Positions 1 to 8,383 of a DNA stretch of 64,000 nucleotides are shown here, piece after piece (the stretch's first letter is position 1; the number at the start of each line of letters is the position of its first letter). The translations under genes and the position numbers were made by a program. The notes under the pieces were generated by a model. It did no database searches and was not told where the DNA came from. It saw nothing but the letters and a program-made list of their open reading frames with translations. The stretch comes from Candidatus Thiodiazotropha sp. (ex Myrtea sp. 'scaly one' KF741663) (GTDB lineage: Bacteria > Pseudomonadota > Gammaproteobacteria > Chromatiales > Chromatiaceae): NCBI GenBank assembly GCA_025655555.1, contig JAHXIQ010000001.1, positions 434,001 to 498,000 on the forward strand. Reading direction: 5' to 3'.

Positions 1-198
1 TTTAAACCACCAGAGCAGCACACCCGTGACGATAGGGGTTAAAGGCAGCAAGGTCAGTATCACCATCAGGGGAACCGCACTCACCAGCCAGAGCAGCCAG
101 AGCGGCACAAACCACTGTCGGGCCAGCATAAATCCGAGATCTATCCCCTCCCAGGCTGAGCGGGGTCGCAGTTTGACGGCAATTCTAGTGAGATCCAC
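1..198 (-). CDS. Partial membrane protein, N-terminal 66 codons
   Basis: The reading frame is open from a GTG at 198 to the window edge. A strong purine-rich ribosome site (GGAAGGGGG) lies just upstream, inside the end of the SpoIIM-like gene, and the two genes overlap by 14 bases. The visible protein has a short basic start, a segment reading RPRSAWEGIDLGFMLARQW, and then a long hydrophobic stretch that looks like one or two membrane segments. In related operons the gene after RDD and SpoIIM-like genes often encodes a DUF4129-type membrane protein. That identity rests on position only, because the diagnostic part is outside the window. Confidence 0.6.
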   Translation of the reverse strand, partial: MDLTRIAVKLRPRSAWEGIDLGFMLARQWFVPLWLLWLVSAVPLMVILTLLPLTPIVTGVLLWWFK

Positions 199-1174
199 CC
201 TGCCCCCTTCCCATGAAGACGAGATAGAGAATCACCCATAGCCAGAGAATTACCGCGACGCCATATTTGACCTCGGGGGTGAAACCGCTGGATGACCAGA
301 AGGCTTCGATAAACGCTGCCACCAGCAGCATCAGGGCGGCGCCCATGACCAGCTGCAGCGCCTCTTGGGCATGGTGCTTGAGCGTCTCAAGACGTCCCAT
401 GGGACCAGGCGCCACGACAGCCTTACCCAGCAGAAGACCCGCAGCGCCGCAGATCACAATGGCGGTCAACTCAAAGGAACCGTGTCCGGAAACGAAGGGC
501 CAGAAGGTCTCCTGGTAACCGAGTCGGGTCAGATGTCCCGCTACACCGCCAATCACCACACCATTGAAGAGCAGCAAAAAGAGTGTCCCCACCCCCAGCA
601 AAATGCCCAATGCAAAAGTACGGAAACCGATACCGATGTTGTTCAGAATATAGAAACCGAACATGGTGAAGTCAGTCTCCGAACCCCGCTCGGGTGAACG
701 TCCCGGATGATCATTCGCCGGGTCGTACGAACTCTCCATCTGCGCCACACTCTGTTCATCCAATACCGTATAGATCAGATCTTCCTGCAGATAACAGCCG
801 GCCCCCATCAGCAGGGCGGGCAGAAGAAAGGTGAGCAACGAAATATAAAAATAGAAGCGGTTTCTTCTCAGGGCCCGGGGAAATCCGCGAAACAGGAAAT
901 TGAACAGCCGCCACTGCCAACCTGCTTGTTTGCGATAGAGCAGTGGATGCCCGCGCAGTACCAGACCATGCAGATAAGCCACCAGCGCCGGACTGAAACG
1001 CCGACTACGCGCCAGCGCGTAGTCGCTGCACAAGCGCCGGTAGTGTTGTGGAAATCGCAACTGTTCGCCCAAGTCTTTGCGGCGCTTGCGCTTGGGTCGA
1101 TGCAGATCCTCGATCAGCTCGCCGATCTCCTCCCACAGTGTCTGATTCTCGGCCTCGAAGGCTTCCTGTCGCAT
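185..1174 (-). CDS. SpoIIM-like (stage II sporulation protein M family) integral membrane protein
   Basis: This 329-residue protein has a charged N-terminal region of about 105 residues and then roughly five hydrophobic segments, including FYISLLTFLLPALLMGAGCY and a Gly/Leu-rich stretch ending in LFNGVVIGG. That layout fits the SpoIIM/DUF95 family. Outside spore formers the family has no settled role and usually sits with RDD proteins, MoxR ATPases and DUF58/DUF4129 proteins. Its ATG shares a base with the TGA of the upstream RDD gene, and its end overlaps the next gene, so the three are probably translated from one message. Family call is good; function unknown. Confidence 0.8.
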   Translation of the reverse strand: MRQEAFEAENQTLWEEIGELIEDLHRPKRKRRKDLGEQLRFPQHYRRLCSDYALARSRRFSPALVAYLHGLVLRGHPLLYRKQAGWQWRLFNFLFRGFPRALRRNRFYFYISLLTFLLPALLMGAGCYLQEDLIYTVLDEQSVAQMESSYDPANDHPGRSPERGSETDFTMFGFYILNNIGIGFRTFALGILLGVGTLFLLLFNGVVIGGVAGHLTRLGYQETFWPFVSGHGSFELTAIVICGAAGLLLGKAVVAPGPMGRLETLKHHAQEALQLVMGAALMLLVAAFIEAFWSSSGFTPEVKYGVAVILWLWVILYLVFMGRGQGGSH

Positions 1175-1887
1175 CAGCGTCCCTTGATTATCCAGTTGGC
1201 GTAGCCGTAGAGGGTCTCGACGCCCTCACCTCCCTGCCGACCGGTGACTTCCGACAGGAAATCCGCCAGCTCTTCTTTGCGGTCTTGAGTCAGGTGCTCG
1301 GCCCTCTCACTGAATGCCAGCAGTGTCAGTTGTTCATCCTCGGAGAGATCCAGAGGGGGTTTCTCCACCACATCCGTTGGCGTCTTTGTACGTCCCCGGC
1401 TCTCATCCCGATAGACCACTAAGGTCCCTGCCGCCAGATCACCCAGTCGCTTGAACTCCCGATTGATCAGCATGGTAACCAGCCCGGTCGCATAGAGAAA
1501 CGGCAGAAAATCAGCAGTTCTGAGCAAGTTGCGAATAACGGAGGCCGCTGGCGTTACCGGGGTGCCATTGTCCTGGATGACTAGAATACCCATCATCCGC
1601 TTACCCGGTGTGGCGCCGTTCTGCAGTTCGAAAATCACCGGGTAGAACCACTCGATGAGAAAGAAGCCGATCAGCAGAATTGCCATACCCACGCCACCGA
1701 AGAGTGCGAGTATCACAGACAGGACCAGATAGAGCAGACTCCGGATGAGGGCATCGATGGCCCAGGCAGAGGCGCGGACAATCGGACCTGCAAGGCGGAA
1801 TTCCAGCCTGACACCCTCGGGAATCTCGTAGAACCCGAGCGTATCGATTGGCGCGGTAGCGCCCCCTTCGCTGATGTGTTCTTCCAT
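1174..1887 (-). CDS. RDD family membrane protein
   Basis: This 237-residue protein shows the RDD pattern: an N-terminal IRASAWAIDALIR-like segment with the R/D residues, two hydrophobic segments, then GATPGKRMMGILV and a third membrane region ending near KRLGDLAAGTLVVYRD. A cytoplasmic tail of about 65 residues follows. RDD proteins are small inner-membrane proteins, some linked to ion transport, but the substrate cannot be read from this sequence. The stop overlaps the SpoIIM-like start and the gene begins 18 bases after the upstream BPSS1780-type gene, so it is in the same operon. Confidence 0.82.
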   Translation of the reverse strand: MEEHISEGGATAPIDTLGFYEIPEGVRLEFRLAGPIVRASAWAIDALIRSLLYLVLSVILALFGGVGMAILLIGFFLIEWFYPVIFELQNGATPGKRMMGILVIQDNGTPVTPAASVIRNLLRTADFLPFLYATGLVTMLINREFKRLGDLAAGTLVVYRDESRGRTKTPTDVVEKPPLDLSEDEQLTLLAFSERAEHLTQDRKEELADFLSEVTGRQGGEGVETLYGYANWIIKGR

Positions 1888-1905
1888 GCCTTACAGGCTA
1901 GTCCA

Positions 1906-3156
1906 TCAGCTGTAGTAGATATCCCGGTAGGCGCTATAGACAGATGCAGTCAGTACCGGCATGACTACCAGCAAACCCAACCCGAAAGGTATAGATCCGA
2001 TGATCATGATTACGATTGAGAGCACCACAAAAATAAATAGTGGCAAGAGATTCTTCAACGATCCCATGAAACTCAACTTCATGGCAGTCAGTGCATTGAC
2101 GTCATCCAGAATCACCAGCGCAGGTGCAAAGATATAGGCCATCATCACCGGGATGAAAAGCAGGAATGCCACAAGGATGGCAACAATAAAACCTGGCGTC
2201 ATGAATGCCATCGCCATGGCCTCAGGATCCTGAGCCGCCATGGCACCTAAACCGACAGAGCCAAGGAAGAACACCATGATGGCGCCACCGACCAGCAGCA
2301 TCAGCAGGAAGTAGAACACCCCGACCAGGACAAGCTGCCCGGCATTGTTGGAGAAGCCGGCAAACAGATGGGAGATGGCAAAGTCGTCCCCTTGATCCTG
2401 TTCATAGCAGCCGTACATCAAACCAGCGGTGATCACGGGTGTCATCAGATTGACGGCGATCGCACCCACCAACGGCACAATGCTGATAACCATGGCCAAT
2501 ATAAACCAGATAACCAACACCAGAATCCACGCTATCGGCGCTTCCTTGAAGTGCCACCAGCCCTTGGCGATCCATGCCCAACCATGACTGGCAGGCACAC
2601 CATGCGGGCCGTCCATCTCACCCTCCATCGGCTCAACCAAGTCGGCTTCGGGTGCGCTATAGGGATTGGCCTCCGCCTCTTCCTCTTCCGCATCAGGCCC
2701 CATCTCGGCCTGCCGGACCTGGGCGGCAAGAAACTTCGATGCGACGATGCCGCAATCCTGGCAGATACCCAATTCCATACTTTTCGAGCCGCACTTTGGG
2801 CAGCGGTCTGCTGCCAACTGCGAGGGATCCAGAACCTCTGTCGTATCACCGCCACCGTTGTCGATAGGCTCAAGGGCCAATTGACTGGTTGTAGGTGCTG
2901 CCGTCTCAGGTTCAGGTGCGGGAGGCTTCGGGTCCAATTCAACCACCATACCGAGGTGTTGGAGTACAGCCAGATATTTTTCCGCCTTCTCCAGTTCAAG
3001 ACCTTTTTTCAGGACAACGGACTTGGCGCCCCGGATCAGTTTCTCAGCTTTGGCCCTCTCCAGCTTGAATTTTTCACTGAAGCGCTCGATGACCCGCTCC
3101 GCATCCGTGTCGGGCGATAGCTCACCGGTAAAGACCACTTGATAACTCTCAGACAT
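1906..3156 (-). CDS. BPSS1780-type membrane protein with N-terminal zinc ribbon
   Basis: The 416-residue protein has three parts. Residues 1-75 form a small soluble domain (VVFTGELSPDTDAERVI...). Around residues 115-135 there is a zinc ribbon, CPKCGSKSMELGICQDCG. After an acidic linker come about five or six membrane segments starting at HGWAWIAKGWWHFKEAP, typical of the BPSS1780 family of unknown function. I chose the ATG at 3156 because AAGG lies a few bases upstream; an in-frame ATG five codons earlier is also possible. It appears to be the first gene of the RDD/SpoIIM operon. Family call only; no function is inferred. Confidence 0.75.
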   Translation of the reverse strand: MSESYQVVFTGELSPDTDAERVIERFSEKFKLERAKAEKLIRGAKSVVLKKGLELEKAEKYLAVLQHLGMVVELDPKPPAPEPETAAPTTSQLALEPIDNGGGDTTEVLDPSQLAADRCPKCGSKSMELGICQDCGIVASKFLAAQVRQAEMGPDAEEEEAEANPYSAPEADLVEPMEGEMDGPHGVPASHGWAWIAKGWWHFKEAPIAWILVLVIWFILAMVISIVPLVGAIAVNLMTPVITAGLMYGCYEQDQGDDFAISHLFAGFSNNAGQLVLVGVFYFLLMLLVGGAIMVFFLGSVGLGAMAAQDPEAMAMAFMTPGFIVAILVAFLLFIPVMMAYIFAPALVILDDVNALTAMKLSFMGSLKNLLPLFIFVVLSIVIMIIGSIPFGLGLLVVMPVLTASVYSAYRDIYYS

Positions 3157-3185
3157 CTGCCTTATCTCCATTCAACACCAACAGC

Positions 3186-3207
3186 GGCACAACAGGCACG
3201 TTGTGCC
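3186..3207. other. Stem-loop between DUF302 gene and BPSS1780 gene
   Basis: A perfect 8-bp inverted repeat, GGCACAAC and GTTGTGCC, encloses a 6-base loop. It lies 75 bases after the stop of the minus-strand DUF302 gene. No U-run follows on either strand, so it is not a classical terminator. It may be an mRNA end-processing hairpin or a small dispersed repeat. Confidence 0.45.
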
Positions 3208-3281
3208 ACTAAATCCACATATATTTCGGCATTATTCCATTGATCTTGAATCGGGGCGAGTCATCTCGACTTGAAATGGGA

Positions 3282-3761
3282 TCAAATCGAGTCCTGCACG
3301 ATGCCATCCAGCATCTCAACGATCGCATCGGTTGCCGCTTTGGCATCGCCCGCCAACAAGGGGAGACGGTAGGCGACGTTGACCTTCTGCGGTTCTGCTT
3401 CAGTCACGTAGACAGCGATAGTAAAGGGGCAGATCACGATATTCTCCGGTGCGGCCTGGGACATTTTGTGGGAGATCAGCGCACTGCAGAACTCCACCGA
3501 CTCCGCTTTACTGAAGACCTGAGAAAACCCCAGGTCCGGACCGGTACGATTGAGCATCTCGCTAACGTGCAGGGTCCCACTGACCAGCATCCCCCGGTCG
3601 ATAATGGCCATTTTTATATTCTCGATCACATCTTCGAAGGTCTCCTCAGAGGTGTAGAGACTGACCGGGGACGGCTTGCTGGGCGGCTCACCTCCCGCCA
3701 TCGCCGGGCCAAAACCCATGCCCGTCAGAATTAGCCATAGTGTTAGAAACCCTCTCATCAC
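3282..3761 (-). CDS. DUF302 domain protein, exported
   Basis: This 159-residue protein begins with a signal peptide (hydrophobic core LTLWLILTGMGFG, likely cleavage after AMA near residue 22). The mature part has a DUF302-like fold: a segment with ETFEDVIENIKMAIIDRGMLVSGTLHVSEML, a central region with CSALISHKMSQAAPENIVICPF, and AVYVTEAEPQKVNVAYR. DUF302 proteins are common in sulfur-oxidising bacteria, and their role is not established. It starts 14 bases after the stop of the TRAP permease on the same strand, so it is probably co-transcribed with it. Two adjacent ATG codons could be the start. Confidence 0.75.
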   Translation of the reverse strand: MMRGFLTLWLILTGMGFGPAMAGGEPPSKPSPVSLYTSEETFEDVIENIKMAIIDRGMLVSGTLHVSEMLNRTGPDLGFSQVFSKAESVEFCSALISHKMSQAAPENIVICPFTIAVYVTEAEPQKVNVAYRLPLLAGDAKAATDAIVEMLDGIVQDSI

Positions 3762-3775
3762 ATTCTCCCGAATTC

Positions 3776-6325
3776 TTATTTCATGTCTTTTCGACGTAAC
3801 TGCAGCAAGACGATACCACCCAATATCAGCAGTGGAGGCAGCAGAAACCAGCCACTGTCAGGTTGCCTCAATGCTGTGTAGTAGCCGGAAATTCGCAGTG
3901 TGTATCCAGGCTCCAGGCCTGCGCTCTCCGCCGGACTCATGAAGGCAATATCGTTCACCCGAAGACTATCGCCATCCGCTTCGGTAATAAACCCCAATTG
4001 TTGCAGGCGACCTTCACCACTCACCGATGAAAGCGCCAGCAGCACGTCACGCAACTGCCGTGAACCGTCATCCTGTTCCACCTCCACCTGCAGCCTGATG
4101 GCATCATCCGTCGAGAGTCTCTGCAGATGGGTCTCAACAGCCGCTGCAGGCTGAATATCGTAGGCGGGAAACAGTTGATCCCGCCAGAAATCGGGGCGGA
4201 ACAGCGAGAAGGCAATCACCAGCAGTAACACGGTCTCCCACCAGCGGTTCCGGATCATTAACCAACCCTGGGTGGCAGAGACGAACAGCAGGATGGCGAT
4301 AAGGCCCTGCCCGGCAACCTGAATAAAATCAACCACACTCTCGACGCCGATCAGCAGCAGTTCCGTATTGAATATGAACATGAACGGCAGGATGGCGGTG
4401 CGAATATCGTAATAGAAGGACTGAAGCCCGGTGCGAATCGGATCACCGCCGGAAATCCCCGCCGCCGCATAGGCGGCCAGTCCCACCGGCGGCGTATCGT
4501 CGGCCAGAATACCGAAATAGAAGACGAACATATGTACCGCCACCAGAGGTATCTCCAACCCGTGAGAGGCCGAAAGCTGCACGATGACGGGCGCCATCAG
4601 GGTAGAGACAACAATGTAGTTGGCGGTAGTGGGCAGACCCATGCCGAGGATCATGCAGATAATGGCAGTCAGCAGCAGCATGAGAAACACGGAGCCCAAC
4701 GACAGGGTCTCGATCAACTCACCCAATACCTGCCCGATACCCGTGAGACTCACCGTACCGACCACGATACCGGCAGTCGCCGTAGCTACACCGATGCCGA
4801 TCATATTGCGGGCACCGTTTTCCAACCCTTTCACAAGCGAGAGAAATCCCTGTCGCAACCCCGCTGTCATCTGCTGACCGGCGAACAGGGCGCGAAGCCC
4901 CTCCTGTGTCAGCTGAATGAATATCATCAGGCAGATGGCATAAAACACCGCAGTCGCCGGCGAGAGTCTCAACAGCATCAGACACCACACCAACACCAGA
5001 ATCGGTAACAAATAGTGGAGTCCGCCCAGCAGGGCTTCCTGGGGGCTGAGTGACTCAGCAGCCTCCCGCTCCTTTTGACGAAGACCACATCGCACTTCAC
5101 AAAAAATCAGCACCACATAGAGTGCAATGATGAGACCACTGTTGAGATAGAAGGCAAGATCACCAAATAGCCGGTTCACACCATCGATAACAAGATATGC
5201 CAGAAGAAAAAATGTCGCCGTACCGGCAAGTGTCAATCCCCAGCTTAAAAGCCGCTGTCGCTGGCTGATCCGGCGTTGTCGCTGCGTTCCCTGCATACCG
5301 GACTTAATCGCCTCCAAGTGCACCAGGTACATCAATGCGATGTAGCTCAGCACGGCAGGTAAAAAAGCGTGTTTGATCACTTCCAAGTAGGAGAGATTGA
5401 GATACTCCACCATCAAAAAAGCCGCCGCCCCCATGACCGGCGGCATGATCTGCCCGTTGGTTGAGGCTGCTACTTCGATAGCGCCTGACTTCTCCGCAGA
5501 GAATCCAACCTTCTTCATCAAAGGGATGGTGAAAGTACCGGTGGTAACCACATTGGCAATGGATGAACCTGACACCATGCCGGTCAGGCCCGAAGCGAGA
5601 ACACCCGCCTTGGCAGGTCCGCCACGCATGTGCCCCACCAGGGAATAGGCAACCCGAATAAAATAGTGACCGCCACCCGCCTGTTCCAGCAGACTGCCGA
5701 AAAGCACAAAAAGAAACACAAAGCCCGCCGAGACACCGACAGCCACGCCGAAGACACCCTCGGTGGAGAGCCACTGATGAGAGGCGAGACGTTGCAGAGA
5801 GGCCCCCTTATGCGCCAGCAGATCCGGCAGCCAGGGACCGGCCAACGAGTAGATAAGAAAACAGCCCGCAATCACTGTCAACGGCCAACCCAGTGCCCGC
5901 CTGGTAGCCTCCAGCAACAACAAAACACCCGCGACAGCGACTGTCACATCCAGTGTCGTAGGTGCGCCAGCCCGGTCAGCGAGTTGTTCATAAAAAAGAT
6001 AAAGGTATGCGGCACAAAAAGTCGCCATCAAGGCAAGCAACCAATCGATCCATGGGATGACGTGAACGATGACACCCCGCTTTCGCGGGAAGGAGAGATA
6101 GACCAGAAAAATCGCAAAGGCGAGATGAATCGAACGGATCTCGGTATCGTTGAAAACACCGATTCCCCACACAAATGGCAGCGGCGAGGCCACCCAGAGC
6201 TGAAATAACGCCCACACCAAGGCAGTCCCCAACAGAAAGGATTTCGCCCAACCAGTAGGTTGGCGGCCGCCATACTCACTGGCTTCGATCACTTCAAGCT
6301 GGGAAGGTCCGGCTGACTGATTCAT
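3776..6325 (-). CDS. TRAP transporter fused permease, TAXI type (4TM/12TM)
   Basis: An inner-membrane protein of 849 residues with about 16 to 18 hydrophobic segments. It is the fusion of the small and large TRAP permease subunits that works with TAXI-type binding proteins to import organic acids or similar solutes using an ion gradient. Typical large-subunit motifs include SGLTGMVSGSSIANVVTTG, STNGQIMPPVMGAAAF and ILGMGLPTTANYIV. A C-terminal region with a PDZ-like stretch (FMSPAESAGLEPG) lies before a last membrane segment. The longer frame reaching 6544 runs into the MITE-like element, so I place the start at the ATG at 6325; its ribosome site is weak. The binding protein is likely the gene at 9727-10680. 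Confidence 0.88.
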   Translation of the reverse strand: MNQSAGPSQLEVIEASEYGGRQPTGWAKSFLLGTALVWALFQLWVASPLPFVWGIGVFNDTEIRSIHLAFAIFLVYLSFPRKRGVIVHVIPWIDWLLALMATFCAAYLYLFYEQLADRAGAPTTLDVTVAVAGVLLLLEATRRALGWPLTVIAGCFLIYSLAGPWLPDLLAHKGASLQRLASHQWLSTEGVFGVAVGVSAGFVFLFVLFGSLLEQAGGGHYFIRVAYSLVGHMRGGPAKAGVLASGLTGMVSGSSIANVVTTGTFTIPLMKKVGFSAEKSGAIEVAASTNGQIMPPVMGAAAFLMVEYLNLSYLEVIKHAFLPAVLSYIALMYLVHLEAIKSGMQGTQRQRRISQRQRLLSWGLTLAGTATFFLLAYLVIDGVNRLFGDLAFYLNSGLIIALYVVLIFCEVRCGLRQKEREAAESLSPQEALLGGLHYLLPILVLVWCLMLLRLSPATAVFYAICLMIFIQLTQEGLRALFAGQQMTAGLRQGFLSLVKGLENGARNMIGIGVATATAGIVVGTVSLTGIGQVLGELIETLSLGSVFLMLLLTAIICMILGMGLPTTANYIVVSTLMAPVIVQLSASHGLEIPLVAVHMFVFYFGILADDTPPVGLAAYAAAGISGGDPIRTGLQSFYYDIRTAILPFMFIFNTELLLIGVESVVDFIQVAGQGLIAILLFVSATQGWLMIRNRWWETVLLLVIAFSLFRPDFWRDQLFPAYDIQPAAAVETHLQRLSTDDAIRLQVEVEQDDGSRQLRDVLLALSSVSGEGRLQQLGFITEADGDSLRVNDIAFMSPAESAGLEPGYTLRISGYYTALRQPDSGWFLLPPLLILGGIVLLQLRRKDMK

Positions 6326-6359
6326 CGCAGGTACGCCACGTTTTTTTACACTCGTGCTA

Positions 6360-6651
6360 GGGCCTGTTAACACTAATTTGATCGTCGCTGCCAAGACCAT
6401 TTTTTTGTCCAGCAAGGCAGAAGGAGCGCCGTGTAGCCGGTCTACATAAGCGACTGATAACGCCGCTGGGCGAAAAAATGGCCTTGGCCCTCCGGGTTGC
6501 GCCCCGAAGGAAGTGCCCTTGGGGTGCGCCTGAAAAAGCGCCACTCGGCGTTACTCGTCGCTCATTTGTAACAACCAAACTACGCTCCTCGTGCCTTGAT
6601 TGGCGCTTTTTCAGGTGCAACAGTGACAATCAAATTAGTGTTAACAGGCCC
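6360..6651. mobile_element. 292-bp MITE-like element with 31-bp terminal inverted repeats and TA flanks
   Basis: The left end GGGCCTGTTAACACTAATTT at 6360 is mirrored at the right end (to 6651). The arms match over 23 bases exactly and over about 31 with two mismatches. Both sides are flanked by TA (6358-6359 and 6652-6653), consistent with a TA target duplication as in IS630/Tc1-mariner elements. Inside is a second perfect 14-bp inverted repeat (6529-6542 and 6602-6615). No transposase is encoded, so any movement would need an enzyme from elsewhere. It sits 33 bases upstream of the TRAP permease start, between that gene and the divergent DUF481 gene. Confidence 0.82.
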
Positions 6652-6722
6652 TAAGTATCGTTGAGAGTGGGTTATGTTAGTATTTGCCGTTTGTTCACAT
6701 TGATCTTTAGGATTTCCAACTC

Positions 6723-7454
6723 ATGCGCAACAAACACTTTCTCGCTACTCTAACATTCTGTCTCCTCGCCGTAATCACCTCGCCCCTGATAGCCGAGGAG
6801 AACACATGGAAACATGAAGTCGAGGCCGGCCTGAACGGTTCAACCGGCAATTCCGAATCGATGAATCTGCATGCGGGCTATAGTGCTGCCTACAAAGATG
6901 AAGCGGACGCCTGGAAATTCGTCACCGCTTACGACAAAGCAAAAAGCGACGGCGTGGAATCGAGAAACCAGTTCTTCGCTGACCTGCTGAAGGATTGGTT
7001 CTGGCAGGACAGCCCCTGGTTCGCTTTCGCCCAGGGCCGATATGACTGGGATGAATTCAAAGACTGGGACTACCGTCTGTCAGCCTCCGGTGGCGCCGGT
7101 TACGAATTCCTGAAGAGCGATGCTTGGTACGTGGTTGGCCGCTTCGGTCTCGGCGGCAACAAAACCTATGGCGATGCGGATGAGGAGTTCACACCGGAAG
7201 CCATTTTGGGCCTGGATGCGGCCTGGACGATCTCCGAGCGTGAATCCGCCAATTTCAAAACCACTTTCTACCCCAGCCTGGAAGACAGTGGCGAGTACCG
7301 CAACATCACCACCTTTGACTGGAAGATGGGCATCAGCGCCCGAGGCAACCTGGCCATGAAGATCGGCCTGATCAATGAGTACGATTCACTGGCTGCCCCC
7401 GGCATCGACAAGAATGACTTCAAATACAATCTGTCTCTGGTCTGGGGTCTTTAA
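6723..7454 (+). CDS. DUF481 family outer-membrane protein (YdiY-like)
   Basis: This 243-residue protein has a signal peptide (cleavage probably after PLIA, residue 24). The mature part is rich in alternating aromatic and polar residues, as in a beta-barrel: EVEAGLNGSTGNSESMNL near the N-terminus, FADLLKDWFW, DYRLSASGGAGYEF, and an end in NDFKYNLSLVWGL. This fits the DUF481 family of putative outer-membrane proteins. Family role is poorly known. The gene is on the opposite strand to its neighbours and stands alone, with the MITE-like element upstream and a GC stem-loop downstream. Confidence 0.8.
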   Translation: MRNKHFLATLTFCLLAVITSPLIAEENTWKHEVEAGLNGSTGNSESMNLHAGYSAAYKDEADAWKFVTAYDKAKSDGVESRNQFFADLLKDWFWQDSPWFAFAQGRYDWDEFKDWDYRLSASGGAGYEFLKSDAWYVVGRFGLGGNKTYGDADEEFTPEAILGLDAAWTISERESANFKTTFYPSLEDSGEYRNITTFDWKMGISARGNLAMKIGLINEYDSLAAPGIDKNDFKYNLSLVWGL

Positions 7455-7480
7455 CCATCCACACCAACAATCGAATATAG

Positions 7481-7499
7481 GGTGCGGCGCTGCCGCACC
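7481..7499. terminator. Possible bidirectional stem-loop after DUF481 gene
   Basis: A perfect GGTGCGGC / GCCGCACC hairpin with a 3-base loop lies between the convergent DUF481 gene and the small membrane-protein gene. No U-run follows on either strand, so it may act only as a processing hairpin. Confidence 0.4.
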
Positions 7500-7559
7500 T
7501 AGGCGTGAGAGAAGACCCAGCCTCCTAATTATCTATCCATGCTGCTAGCTATGAACCCT

Positions 7560-7868
7560 CTAGCGAATGTTTGCCACAACAATACTGAAACTCACACCCA
7601 GGTACCAACCTACTGCTAATAATGAAGCCATCGTGTCTGATGCTGCACTTAATCCTTTCTTCACAACCACAGCATAGTAGGCCGACATAAACGCAAGGGT
7701 TTGAACGATCACCAGCAACATCACCAGAGCGCCACCACCCATGAGTATGTGGGGGTAAGGAAACACGTAGGCAAGCATGAGGGAAGGAACTTCTGACCCA
7801 TCCACAAAAACAAGCCATACCGTCAGCGTAAACAGAGTAAGAAAGAAATATACGATCCCTACCACCAT
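7560..7868 (-). CDS. Small three-TM membrane protein, unknown
   Basis: This 102-residue protein consists almost entirely of three hydrophobic segments: IVYFFLTLFTLTVWLVFV near the start, ALVMLLVIVQTLAFMSAYY in the middle and LLAVGWYLGVSFSIVVA at the end. Short loops contain YPHILMGGG and VKKGLSAASD. I do not recognise the family. The smooth hydrophobic periodicity supports a real gene. It lies alone in the stretch between the two halves of the TRAP system. Confidence 0.6.
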   Translation of the reverse strand: MVVGIVYFFLTLFTLTVWLVFVDGSEVPSLMLAYVFPYPHILMGGGALVMLLVIVQTLAFMSAYYAVVVKKGLSAASDTMASLLAVGWYLGVSFSIVVANIR

Positions 7869-7910
7869 CTCACACTCTCCCTTTGCATAGCCCTATTAGG
7901 ATTTCAGCGT

Positions 7911-7941
7911 GTAAGTTGGGCCGACGCAGAGCCCAACCTAC
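7911..7941. repeat. GTTGGGC/GCCCAAC stem-loop, dispersed-repeat type
   Basis: GTAAGTTGGGC and GCCCAACCTAC form an 11-bp near-perfect inverted repeat around a 9-base loop. Sequences of the GTAGGTTGGG...CCCAACCTAC kind occur as dispersed repeats in many proteobacterial genomes. Only one copy was seen here. Confidence 0.5.
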
Positions 7942-7992
7942 CGGCTTGATAATTTTGATGCTGATCGAGGAAGAGAATGAATTTTAAGCTCT

Positions 7993-8012
7993 AAATTAGT
8001 GTTAACAGGCCC
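7993..8012. mobile_element. Solo terminal repeat of the MITE-like family
   Basis: These 20 bases, AAATTAGTGTTAACAGGCCC, are identical to the right end of the element at 6360-6651 and are followed by TA. No matching left end was found within several hundred bases, so this is a decayed or partly deleted copy. The last C and the following TA supply, on the minus strand, the TAG stop codon of the SH3-domain gene. Confidence 0.75.
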
Positions 8013-8374
8013 TAGTTCAAGTCCAGCGGCATGCCTTCAGTCAGATATTTTGCATAGACCCAGCCCGTAACGTCTTTGTATCTTACTTTGCACCAACGCA
8101 TTTCCATGGCCAACTTTCTCTCAGCATCGTTGAACCTTTCCCATTCTGCAAAGGTGAAGTTCGGATAACAGGCAAGATTGAGCAGACTTTTGAAATCCCC
8201 CGGTATCCTGCCGACGATGGAAAACTCGATTGAGGGACCGGCACGCTGATTGAGATGACTGTTTGCTGCAATTCCGTTAACCGCCCAATAATCGGGACCG
8301 TCTGCCTCAGACATTGCCTGTGCAGAGAAAAATTGCATGGCCAAGCATAAACAAAATAGGAAAACGGTACGCAT
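8012..8374 (-). CDS. Exported bacterial SH3-domain protein
   Basis: This 120-residue protein starts with a signal peptide (cleavage probably after SAQA, residue 20). The rest is one SH3b-like domain: SHLNQRAGPSIEFSIVGRIP at the start and RWCKVRYKDVTGWVYAKYLT at the end, matching the usual LNVRSGPS...W.KV...GWV...YL pattern. Such domains often bind cell-wall peptides. It begins 9 bases after the amidase gene, so the two form an operon. Its stop codon is formed by the edge of a MITE end, so the original C-terminus may have been slightly different. Confidence 0.78.
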   Translation of the reverse strand: MRTVFLFCLCLAMQFFSAQAMSEADGPDYWAVNGIAANSHLNQRAGPSIEFSIVGRIPGDFKSLLNLACYPNFTFAEWERFNDAERKLAMEMRWCKVRYKDVTGWVYAKYLTEGMPLDLN

Positions 8375-8383
8375 CGGTTCGTC

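Noticed and set aside
6326-6544. 73-codon N-terminal extension of the TRAP permease
   Set aside because: It reads through the MITE-like element and has no transporter-like sequence; family members start near the ATG at 6325.
7481-7499. Strong terminator after DUF481
   Set aside because: The stem is perfect but lacks a T-run in either direction, so I list it only as a possible terminator with low confidence.
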